A DNA stretch of 64,000 bases from Amphimedon queenslandica. Its lineage: Eukaryota > Porifera > Demospongiae > Haplosclerida > Niphatidae. Below the pieces are notes generated by a model. It searched no databases, had not been told where the DNA came from, and saw only the letters and a list, made by a program, of their open reading frames with translations. The translations under genes were made by a program, and so were the position numbers. The stretch spans positions 371,520-435,519 of the forward strand of contig NW_003546243.1 of the NCBI RefSeq assembly GCF_000090795.2, given 5' to 3'. This document shows, in pieces, positions 46,513-56,022 of this stretch. Each line of letters starts with the position of its first letter. The stretch's first letter is position 1.

Positions 46513-48504
46513 AACTTATCAAAATAACTAAAGGTTGTAAAACTATTCATAGCAACAACCGAGAACTACAATAGTTACTGTGTTGTTTATGCTAGTACAC
46601 TACTCTGATGTTGTTAGGAAAGAATTATCAACATTTTCAACATTAAATACTAATTATACTGCTACTACTGCACGAGTCACTACATTGTGCTAATAGTACA
46701 CTCTAGTAGTAACACTATAGCAGTAGTAATGATGATAGCAATAAAGTTATATGGGTATTGCTTTTAAATTTTATTTCTACATTAATGTTTCTTTCCCTTC
46801 TACTCCTCTCTTTGTCTCCCTCTATTGTTTAGATATGTACAGGCCACACGCCAAGCAAAAGATAAAAAGTAAACCGTGACACCCCCAGTATGACAATAAT
46901 CCACAAACCAAAAACAACCAAACATGTACACATGCTCCAGCCAGCATAATAACAACAACAATACAACAATAAAAAGGAAAACACTTTACATAAAGGAACA
47001 AAGCTACATGCAAAAGAGTGCAAATTAAATCTGGAATAGTTAGATGCATGACAGACTCTCTCTAAAAGGAACTTGTTACAATAATTGATAAAGGAACAGA
47101 CCTGACAGTATGACTCTGGAACTAAACCAATCTGATCTCCAATCTGGACCTCCCACCAGCCATCACCAACAGCCTAAGAAGAGAAAGACAATGAATGAAT
47201 GAAATTGTAATTATAGTTCAGTAGTACAATCATCAATTCATGGCATACATAATAGACTAGTGTTAAAAGATTATTGGTAAGTTTTAGAATGGAAGTATGG
47301 AAGAGTTCAGCTAGTTTAAGTATCTTTTACCCAAACACACACAAACAAACATAAACTCATCACTGTACTATCATTACACAGCCACTCGGGACAAGTGGCA
47401 CACACGCATACATGACATGTACATGTACATGTATATGTACATGTACATGTACATATACATAACTCACTTTGTTCAACACTGTCACTTTATCTCCTTCTCT
47501 GACGGAGAGTTCCCCGGACTCAGTGTCACCTTCAAAATCGTACAGTAAAAGTGCCTGGAAATAAAAAAGAAAATAAAATATAATTTGGAGAGAGTAAAGG
47601 TGTGGCGAGAAACATCAAATCTGAACAAAGAGTCAGATCAGAGCGAATGCTGGCTGATACATGCAAACATAGTCATAACACTAATAAGGATTCTATTGTC
47701 AAACAGCTACAATGTTGAGCAATGACGCATACATGTGATTCCAATTCCAAAGAAGCTAAGAATTACTTGCTACATGTATACAGCCTCCATGATGCAATAT
47801 AATTATGAATTTAAAAGGTTAATACAACAACAATCACACATACAGTACAGTCATTAATAACTGATACAGTATTCTGAGGCAAGTCAAATTATGCAGTGTC
47901 ATTCCTTGCTTTTCAAATTTTTGCCATATAAGGACATGTCTATCAGGTTGCTATAGGAGAGAGCTGTGTTTACATTCAGTCAAGGGGAGAGACATGCATA
48001 AGCTATAAACTAATAGGTTGTACTGAAACTATTAAAGGAATGGACCCTTCCTCCTTCCCTTTTGAACATTCCAACAACACCTCTTCCTCTCCATACACAC
48101 TCCATACATCCCATGCCCCATTAATTCAATTATCGTAAAAGTTAATACTACTACTATTTAAAGCAGCTTATCATTGATTCAATATAAGGATGACAAGTCA
48201 GCAGCATAAGTCAACTTTTAAAATGTTATAATTCCAAAATGAGCTATTGTTTTATCACATACTTTGAATCATGCAAGACATGTGAACATACAAATGGTAT
48301 GGAAGACTTTGCATGCAACAAAATACCTTGTACATAATAATGAATGCTGGAATTTACTCTGACAGAGATGCAATGAATGAGCAGACTGTTCATGCAAATC
48401 AATAACTAATGACTGTAGCTGCCAATGGAATTTCTCATACCAAGCACTTTAAAATAATAACACCTTATATCTAATATAACACCATCATTATTAATAGTAC
48501 AATA

Positions 48505-48552
<48 letters not shown>

Positions 48553-49468
48553 GAAATATGTTGATGCATTCCATTGACACCATCATAACTGTGAATGTGT
48601 AACAGGGGATAAGAGGAATCCAATACACATGTACATGTACATACTGACTCACACTATCAAAATTATACCAGTATACATACTTGTGCAGATAGAGAGTGGG
48701 GGATTCATAGACAATTGATTAGTTTAGCAAAGAAAGAAAAAAGTTTTTGAGGGAAATTATAAATTGGCAACACAAAGAGACAGAGGAGGGGGAAGTGACC
48801 TACTGGTTACCTAGTAACCAATTGAACACACAAGTAATGCAACAGATAAAATCAAAACATTATGTCATTCACATACGCATACACAGGTATATCTACGATG
48901 CAAAGAAATGAAATCAAAACATCTCATACAGTCATACACATGGAGGTATACACATATATACATGCATATGTAGATGTACATAAGGTTTAGTGATTGTTCA
49001 GTTAAAGTGACACGCTTTAATTACTAACAGTGTTGTTTTCAATTCCTACGTACCTTGAAGCTTACAAAAACATTTATATACACAGAATCATAAATGATAA
49101 CAGTAAGACAAATATACAGGGTGAGAGGGAGAGAGAGGGGGAGAGAGGGGGAGAGAGGGGGGGAGAGAGGGAGAGAGAAAGCTACATGTCATCTACGAAC
49201 AGAAGCTAAAAACACAAAGTGAAATATGGTACACATAACACAATGGAGAAAGCTTGAAATGATGATATGATGATAACAATTACAAATGACAAAGGAACTG
49301 GTAGTTGTCTAATCAAATGCATTAAAGGATTATGATGATACCAGACAGAGGAATGCAACTAATATGGCAGGAGGGGATGATGTACAAGGAGGATTAATAC
49401 AAAATGGCATAATCTTTATAATGGCATATACACAAAGATGGAGATGGACATCTAAACAGGACAGGAAA

Positions 49469-49514
<46 letters not shown>

Positions 49515-50247
49515 AAATGCAAGCATCAGAAATTGCTTTTCTTTCAAATCCTATAATAACTGAAACCCATTCATAAGATAGCAGCTGCTCATGTTTATGA
49601 TATCGAAGAGCAAAAGAAACTTAATTTTGATGTAAATCAATCCTTTTCTAATAATTATCAATAACAACTGAATCGGTGGCTTTGAGAGACGACCTAGCCT
49701 GATATTTGTTACTGAAATGTCAAGACAACCCTCGTGACAGAAAACTTTTGAATTACTGAGAGCTGTAATATACAAGCAACAATTCACAACAACAACAACA
49801 ATAATAAAAGTAAAATAATAATAATAATAATAATATTAGTAAATGCTGTTCTTGAGTAGTACTAGTCCACAGTAACACAGGGCCATTATCAATATACAAG
49901 AGACATACAATACAATACAATACAATAGAGGTGAGAGAGAGAGTGGGTCTTTACAAGAAGCACTCGATTACAAAGTGTGTCCCATAGACAGAACACTAGG
50001 CACAGCAAGGTCATAACAAGAGGCAGGGGTGGACTAACAATACAGCCACCATTCAACCAGTCAAGAACAAACACACACACACACACTAATACATACACGC
50101 ATTAAGGAAAAGGAATGGAGAACGACTGAGAGGAGATTTACATATAATGTATAGCATAAAAGGCAGCAAAAACATGAATGATAGCATAGAATAACACCAG
50201 CAAATTTACACAATGATACTGATTGTACTGACTTGCTGCTGCGCCAT
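43304..50247 (-). CDS. Sorting nexin of the SNX9/18/33 family
   Basis: The start is fixed by a tiny first coding exon at 50233-50247 (MAQQQ) that joins in phase to the SH3 exon ending at 47554. Domain order: SH3 ([40 protein letters not shown]), an acidic linker ([17 protein letters not shown]), a linker with [20 protein letters not shown], a PX domain ([47 protein letters not shown]) and a C-terminal BAR domain ([19 protein letters not shown] to [18 protein letters not shown]). The protein ends [14 protein letters not shown]9-type proteins bind dynamin, N-WASP and phosphoinositides and shape endocytic membranes. There are about 14 short exons plus one 2.7-kb first intron. One copy here suggests a pre-duplication ancestor of SNX9, 18 and 33 (inference). 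Confidence 0.92.
43701..43722 (-). repeat. (CT)n serving as polypyrimidine tract
   Basis: GA array on the plus strand; on the coding (minus) strand it is CTCTCT...TTTCTTTTAG, leading directly into the sorting nexin exon that starts at 43695. Confidence 0.8.
45715..46285 (-). repeat. 187-bp repeat array in a sorting nexin intron
   Basis: Three units, same sense as the host gene. Cores: the first lacks a clear palindrome, the second is CATGTACTATATATAGTACA (centre lengthened by TATA), the third is CATGTACTATAGTACAGGG near 46090. Spacing is about 190 bp. Confidence 0.88.
46474..46509 (-). repeat. (CT)n serving as polypyrimidine tract
   Basis: A GA array of about 17 units on the plus strand. 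On the coding strand the CT run ends in CCAG at the sorting nexin exon starting at 46471 (VEGEEDGG). Confidence 0.85.
47415..47460. repeat. Palindromic ACATGT array
   Basis: Repeated ACATGT/GTACAT units with a TATATG in the middle, so the whole stretch is self-complementary. Shorter runs lie at about 45254-45300, 44810 and 48628. Confidence 0.8.
48507..48552. repeat. (ATT)n microsatellite
   Basis: About 15 uninterrupted TTA/ATT units in the large sorting nexin intron. Confidence 0.9.
49121..49179. repeat. G/GA-rich simple repeat
   Basis: Repeats of GAGAGAGGGG in near-tandem; a purine-only strand of nearly 60 bases that could form a triplex or G-rich structure (inference). Confidence 0.8.
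49473..49507. repeat. (GA)n microsatellite
   Basis: About 17 GA units in the large sorting nexin intron; not next to a recognised exon. Confidence 0.9.
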
Positions 50248-50482
50248 AACGAGTAGCCTTGCTATAGACCCTTATTAGTCCTGCTTCGGTCCAAGTTGTA
50301 CTATCAGGATATGTGAAAGATGCTTTAATAAGCTTTGCAGACGAGGAGAGGGAGAGAGAAAGGAGAGAAGCAGCCCTCTTTGAAGAGAAGCAAAATTTTT
50401 TATCAACTTGAGTTTTAAGTGTGGGCTTGGGTGTGGTACTTGAGGGCACAAACTATGAATAATATAATTAGCAACACATTAC

Positions 50483-50494
50483 TGCGCATGCGCA
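50483..50494. promoter_or_regulatory. NRF-1-type palindrome of the sorting nexin promoter
   Basis: A second perfect TGCGCATGCGCA. It lies about 235 bp upstream of the sorting nexin ATG at 50247 and 60 bp past the stop of PINX1. This supports a transcription start near 50.45 kb with a 5' UTR of about 200 bases. Confidence 0.5.
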
Positions 50495-50553
50495 TTACAA
50501 ACTCCCACGAATAATATCAAACTGAACAAAATATCCTCTATGAATAAAAATTG

Positions 50554-52245
50554 TTAAAGTTTGTGCTTCTTCTTTTTCTTCTTTGAGTGTTTCTCAGGTG
50601 CTTCCTGCTCGCTACTGGCTGAAGTATTGTTCTTGTCGCTGTTTTGTTCTTTGGATTTTAATTTCTTCATTTTCTCAGAGAAATAATCCTGCAAACTTAG
50701 CTCACTTTTAATAGTTGGGATCAGACAGCTGACTGTTGCTTCCTATCACAATATAAAACAACCCTTGTAACTACACAATTATATATCTTGATTGCCAATA
50801 ACTACAAAAAATATTTGCCAATTTTTGGATTTCTCCATGATGAGACAATTTCTATTCGGTAAAATTGCCAAAATGATAGTTGACCTTTTGCTGTTCTTGT
50901 GGCTCCTTTTCTTCTGACTCATTTTCTGATTTTGTTCTCTTTCTTTTCTTGTGTCTCTTTCCAAAGACACAGTCCATGTCATTCTCTGACTTCATTGATA
51001 GATCCTTACTCTTGAGGAACTTGTGATAACTATAAAAAGAAACTAGCTATAAGTAGACAACATAGTGTGAATTATTTATTCATTTTGACCAAGTAAAGCA
51101 ACAAACATGAAATTAAAAATTCAAAACAATCAGCTAATTTAAACATACACTAGTTTCCTTGATTTTCCAGCAGCAGATACTAAATCTTTTGTATCAGATG
51201 AATTAGGAGGAGCTATAGCAAATAAAATGACAGATAAGTATTTTCATTGATCATAATTTCAATTGTCATTACTTGTAGTATTTTGTGAGTCGTTGAGTTG
51301 TGAGAGGATATCATTAAAAGAGTCCTGACATGCTATCCAATCTGAATCTCTATCTGTACCAGCACCAAAACCTAATAAGACAAAACATTTTCCCACAATG
51401 TAAGTACATGTATATTTATCAGGAAAAAAAATATTAAAATGTAGAATTCTCTTCTCTTCAATTTTGGCTCAAGGCCATATATTACGACTTTGACCCAATT
51501 TTTGAGCAACTCAAAAAATTTGTAAAAAATCCAAATTTGATTGGAATCAGCTTAAACTTGAAACATAACACAAAAATATGTATATGTATTAGAAAAAACT
51601 ATATAAATGGAGAATTTTCTTCCAGTCATTTTTGCCAAAATGTGGTCCGAGACCATGTACTATAGTACAGGGATTTTGGCCTAATTTTTGAGCAACTTAA
51701 AAAATTTGTAAAAAATTCAATTTTTATTGGCATCAATTAAAAATTTCTACACGACATAAACACATGTATATGCATCAGAAAAAATATATAAATCTCTCCT
51801 GTCATTTTTGCCAAAATTTGACCCAAGACCATGTACTAATAATAGTACAAGAATTTTGGCCCCAGTTTTGATCAGAATCAGCTAAAACTTTCTACGTAAC
51901 ATAAGTAAATGCATCAATGTAATCCAATGATATCGTCAGTGTTATTCAAGTTGAATTACCACACATATACTGATGATATTACTTGCCAGAGTTGTCAGAC
52001 TTCTTAGCTACTTTGACATGCTCCTTCTGACCATCTTCCTTAGCTCCTAAACCTTTGCCATCAGTCCAGCCCATCTGCTCCAGCAAACGGTAGCCAAGTC
52101 TTGTCTTGTCTACAAGTGAATAAGGAGAGAGGTTAGTTAGCTCTGGCTTACCATTAGACCAAAAGGTGTTTCTTGGGTCACTGCTCCATTTCTCTTTCTT
52201 TCTTCCCTCAGCTAGACAGACAACTTCATCTTTATCTGCACACAT
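50554..52245 (-). CDS. PINX1: PINX1-like G-patch protein
   Basis: Six exons in phase (52152-52245, 51987-52109, 51273-51371, 51149-51212, 50885-51029, 50554-50742), 237 residues from MCADKDEV; an upstream in-frame Met at 52281 adds 12. It shows the family start AEGRKKEKWSSDPRNTFWSN, a G-patch (LGYRLLEQMGWTDGKGLGA), then GFGAGTDRDSDWIACQDSFN and the conserved KDLSMKSENDMDCVFGKR. The end is Lys-rich (KHSKKKKKKHKL), fitting a nucleolar protein. PINX1 binds telomerase and acts in rRNA processing. Intron 2 begins with GC instead of GT (TCTG/GCAAGT), and only that GC-AG splice keeps the conserved frame. The same intron carries 187-bp repeats. Confidence 0.9.
51395..51925 (-). repeat. 187-bp repeat array in PINX1 intron 2
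   Basis: About three units, same sense as the host gene, with AACATAACACAAAAATATGT, CCATGTACTATAGTACAGGG-like core near 51655 and a variant core CATGTACTAATAATAGTACA near 51830. Confidence 0.85.
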
Positions 52246-52457
52246 GGTTATAGGTGGAGAAACCCATTGGGCGTGGCTCATTAAAAATAATGAGCCACAC
52301 CTTTGCTAGCTTCTGCATAAAATAATTTATTGGATCCAAAATAATTTATTATGCTAAAAACTAATAACTAATAATGGCAAAGCAGCAATAGCATCCAGCA
52401 TAGTATAGCATGTACTGTAGCATAATAGCAAATTGTAAGGTTGTCCTCAAAAATCAG

Positions 52458-54002
52458 CTACTCAACAAAAGGTCCCCAGAATCCACCATACTTATTCACT
52501 GCTGCTTGGCATGCAAGGGGTGATACATGACCACGATCGGGGTTGAAATAAGTGGCTAGATATTTCTTTAGTTTCTCTTGCATCGTCTTAAGCTGCTCAG
52601 GCATTGATGAGGCGAGATTGTGTCTCTCTTCGGGATCATCTTTTATGTTGTAAAGGCACCCACTCTCACCGCATCGCTCAGTTGCTTTTATTCCTCCAGC
52701 CGGATTTGTTTGGTTGGGATACTGAGGGCCAGTCCAACCTGCTTGATCAACAGTCCCAATCAATATCTTATAGTCTCCACTGATCAATGCATTAATGCTA
52801 GCTGGAATATCTGTACGAGGGGAGGTATCAGTTTCGCCCGAGATGAACGGCCACATGTTGTAACTATCAACTGGAGGTAGCTTAGCTTTAGCAGCTTTTT
52901 CATCAGTTGGATCAACACCAGCAATAGCACAGAAGGTACCATACCAATCAGCCAAATGAACGTATCCATCAGTCTTTTGTCCCCTCATCTTCTCTGGTAG
53001 GTATCCTCCAGATACAAAAGCATTGACACGTATGCCACCTTGCCAGTCGGTTAGCTTCCCTCCTTTTAATGGATAGTTATTGGCACCTCCTCCTGCATAG
53101 ATTGGGCCACCATTGTCACTGCTTGTGACATAGAGAAGGTTGTCCCACATTCCCTTTTGTTTGAGAGCAGCAACAAGATCACCTACAACATCATCAAGAT
53201 AATTGACCATAGCATGATAATACTTGCGATCGCTATCATCTATGAAACTGAATTTATTCAAATAATCATCAGGGACTTGCAATGGAGTATGAGCAATGTG
53301 AGGAGCATAATACAAGAAGAGTGGTGTGTTGGGATCATGCTTACTAACAACATCCATAAGTCTCTCTTTAAACAAACCCTCTTCATACTTGTCAGGCCCA
53401 GTGCCATTAATACCATGAGCAGGATGATCAGTGTCCCATAGATCGACTATAGGAGATCCACTGCACTGTGGCCCCACTACTTCAGTGTAGTAATCATTGT
53501 CATGATGATAGTAGCCAAATGAAGTGTCAAATCCTCGTCCTTTTGGTGTGTGGTCTGGCGTTGCCATTCCAGCATCCCATTTGCCTACTTGATGTGTAGC
53601 ATACCCAGCTTCTTTCATCTTCTCTGCTATACCAGTCATGTTGCGTGGAATAGCGGAGAATCCAGAGACTGGATCATTTGGATTGTAATTAGTGGGTGCA
53701 AGATTCAAATCATTGACATGAATTGGTAATCTTCCACTCATCAGGCATGAGCGAGAAGGAGAGCAGAACTTGTAAGCATAGTGTTGGTCTAGTTCTAAAC
53801 CTTGCTTAACCAAATCGTCAATGTTTGGTGTAACAACTTCACGTGTTGGTGGGTTCCGATGATATCCAACATTAGCCCAGCCCCAGTCGTCAACAAGCAT
53901 CAGAACAATATGAGGCTTTTGCCTCACAGGTTGACCAGCAACCAATCCAGCAATACAGAGGAGCACAACTGCAGCAATCATAATTACAATGGTATGAGCC
54001 AC
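52458..54002 (-). CDS. Arylsulfatase (ARSB/I/J-like)
   Basis: A single-exon, secreted or lysosomal protein of 514 residues with a signal peptide (MAHTIVIMIAAVVLLCIAGL). The sulfatase signature CSPSRSCLMSGRLP supplies the Cys that becomes formylglycine (CxPSR). Metal ligands are in VLMLVDDWGW and in SDNGG; other active-site parts are LYYAPHIAHTPLQVPD and LKGGKLTDWQGG. The second signature, usually GKWHLG, is GKWDAG here. The length and order fit arylsulfatase B/I/J, which remove sulfate from sulfated sugars. Such genes are expanded in sponges, where sulfated matrix polysaccharides are abundant. The true substrate cannot be told. Confidence 0.9.
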   Translation of the reverse strand: MAHTIVIMIAAVVLLCIAGLVAGQPVRQKPHIVLMLVDDWGWANVGYHRNPPTREVVTPNIDDLVKQGLELDQHYAYKFCSPSRSCLMSGRLPIHVNDLNLAPTNYNPNDPVSGFSAIPRNMTGIAEKMKEAGYATHQVGKWDAGMATPDHTPKGRGFDTSFGYYHHDNDYYTEVVGPQCSGSPIVDLWDTDHPAHGINGTGPDKYEEGLFKERLMDVVSKHDPNTPLFLYYAPHIAHTPLQVPDDYLNKFSFIDDSDRKYYHAMVNYLDDVVGDLVAALKQKGMWDNLLYVTSSDNGGPIYAGGGANNYPLKGGKLTDWQGGIRVNAFVSGGYLPEKMRGQKTDGYVHLADWYGTFCAIAGVDPTDEKAAKAKLPPVDSYNMWPFISGETDTSPRTDIPASINALISGDYKILIGTVDQAGWTGPQYPNQTNPAGGIKATERCGESGCLYNIKDDPEERHNLASSMPEQLKTMQEKLKKYLATYFNPDRGHVSPLACQAAVNKYGGFWGPFVE

Positions 54003-54423
54003 ACCCTGGCAAACTGCAGCATAGCATCATGTGATGGCACATGTGACATACACTATGGGCTGCCTATGTCGTTAGCAATTAAGTGTATACGAGATAGAGT
54101 CTTTATTCTTGTTAAAGAGTCAAAATAGCCTATTATATGTTGTGAATGCCACAGTTTGGGTGGGCTGCCTACAGTTATAGTGTATTTATAAACAGACTAT
54201 ATTTATTATGGCTGAAGCTCTATAGCTAGGGAATACCATAATGCAGTGCATGGCACAACAAGCTTGGCTGGAGTGAAGTTGCCTATAGCCTATACATGCC
54301 TATCATTGCACTCTATGGCTGTAAAGTTTTAATTAAAAATTATTAGATTAGGATGTGTAGTCGTTATAAAAGCAGACCAAAAGCCACAGCATTTCCTGCA
54401 TTTCCCCACAGCAACTTAGGATC
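54003..54423. other. Divergent intergenic/promoter region
   Basis: About 420 bases between the arylsulfatase start (-) and the pseudophosphatase start (+). No repeat, RNA gene or firm motif is seen. Confidence 0.4.
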
Positions 54424-55152
54424 ATGGGAGCAAGATCTTCTCGCAAAGCACAAGAGGAAAAGAATGGCGGAGAGCATTCAAACGGGGTAGCTACTGAAAC
54501 AACCAAAGCCTCAGGTGAAGAAGAGGAGGCAGTCGCGGCAGAAGAATCCAAGGACACCGTGGTAACTCTTAGAAATCATGGCAGCAAGAACGGGGTCGGA
54601 GGAGCCAGGGGCTCGAGGACAAGCAGGGACTCTCGGCTATCAAAGCACACTTCTTTCTACGAGATGGTGGACGCCAGCGAGATCAACACTTACCTACTAA
54701 TAGGCAACCAGCCCTCGGTAGAAAACACAGAGTTCTTGAGCAGGAAAAGAATACTGTTTGTCCTCAACCTCTCCAATTCTCCTGTGCCAGTGACTAGAGA
54801 TGGAATAGAGTACAAGAGCGTGAAGCTAGAGGATGACGACGAAGAAGACTTGCTCGGCGTACTACAAGACTGCCTGGACTTCCTCCACAAAGCAAAGAAA
54901 AAATGCGAGTCTAACAAAGGAAGCAGGGTCCTGGTGTATTCATATTTTGGTCTCTCTCGCTCTGCCTCAGTCTGTGTCGCACACTTGATGAAAGAGGAGG
55001 GCTGGACACTCGAAAAGTCTTGGAATCACCTCAAGGCACAGCATCCTTCAGCTAAACCTAACGACGGGTTCCTCCTACAACTACTAGAGTATGAAGGGAA
55101 GCTCTACAACGGGAAAATATCCATGAGAATGCAAGACTTCCATACACGATGA
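54424..55152 (+). CDS. Dual-specificity phosphatase-like pseudophosphatase, N-myristoylated
   Basis: A single-exon protein of 242 residues. It starts MGARSSRKAQEE, a good N-myristoylation signal (Gly2, Ser6) followed by basic residues. Residues about 10-75 are acidic and disordered. Residues about 80-230 have the DUSP fold: ASEINTYLLIGNQPSVENTE, RILFVLNLSNSPVP, EYKSVKLEDDDEEDLLGVL, then the signature loop and SASVCVAHLMKEEGW. The loop reads VLVYSYFGLSRS where active enzymes have VLVHCxxGxSRS, so the catalytic Cys is Ser and the preceding His is Tyr. It should be catalytically dead, like STYX-type proteins, yet the Arg and the rest of the phosphate-binding loop are kept, so phosphopeptide binding is possible (inference). 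No introns. Confidence 0.85.
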   Translation: MGARSSRKAQEEKNGGEHSNGVATETTKASGEEEEAVAAEESKDTVVTLRNHGSKNGVGGARGSRTSRDSRLSKHTSFYEMVDASEINTYLLIGNQPSVENTEFLSRKRILFVLNLSNSPVPVTRDGIEYKSVKLEDDDEEDLLGVLQDCLDFLHKAKKKCESNKGSRVLVYSYFGLSRSASVCVAHLMKEEGWTLEKSWNHLKAQHPSAKPNDGFLLQLLEYEGKLYNGKISMRMQDFHTR

Positions 55153-55357
55153 ACAAAGAGACGTCAGTCAACACTTACTGATTATTATTATTGATTTATT
55201 GTTGTACGTTGCACATGTCGTGTTGTGTATCCAATCTCAACTTCATTTATGTCATGTATCATCATCAATTCAAACTTACACAAAAATAATAGTTTAATTG
55301 TAATAATATGGAACACATAATAAAATAAATCACAAAGGCGATAATAAAATTTTTATT

Positions 55358-55945
55358 CTAATCAAGCAAATTATATTTACCGTACCTGTAGCGTTTATAA
55401 ATAAAAGATACAATTATTATTATAACACTCAGTACTAGAGTAATTGCTACTACCAGAGCCACTATAATCACAGCCTAAAATATAAAAAACATTATCAGTG
55501 ACAATTATACATAATACCTGTAGATACAGCACATAAGATCGTAGATGCATGCTCAAGTGTATGAACATGTAATACATTTATACTCACTTTATTATTACTG
55601 GAGCTAGAGACGCCACACATAGATACCACTGTAGAACAATAAGAAAGCACCAATAATTTAATTTACATGTTGATATTTGCTATTGCCAAAAGGCCTGAAT
55701 TTTAATTATCAATGTTTGGCTAGTAGCCTGAAATCCTATGCAAATCAACAACAGGCTATCATTACAGTAAAATTATACAATAAGGAATTTGATTAAAACT
55801 TTTTATAACATTATCATCACTTTTCTCACCAGATGAGGCATCACGACCAGACTTTACAAAAGCATCAACTCGAAGGTTTGTTATATCAAGACTGACACTA
55901 ATGGAATCATCAACCTGCTCATGACCATGACAATTGACCTGACCT

Positions 55946-56022
<77 letters not shown>

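Larger units (their letters stand above)
47555..50232 (-). other. Large microsatellite-rich first intron of the sorting nexin gene
   Basis: At 2.7 kb this is the longest intron in the window. Neighbouring introns are mostly under 700 bp. It holds (ATT)n at 48507-48552, G/GA-rich arrays at 49121-49179, (GA)n at 49473-49507, AAT at 49798-49835, a short ACAAT array at 49908 and a CA run at 50070. No ORF I can support lies inside. Confidence 0.65.

Noticed and set aside
46315-46574. Plus-strand frames with Arg-Glu repeats
   Set aside because: They come from translating the GA microsatellite and the reverse of a sorting nexin exon.
50138-50449. Minus-strand frame of 103 codons starting MPSSTTPK
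   Set aside because: It overlaps the MAQQQ exon in a different phase and its donor does not join any exon in frame; more likely 5' UTR of the sorting nexin.
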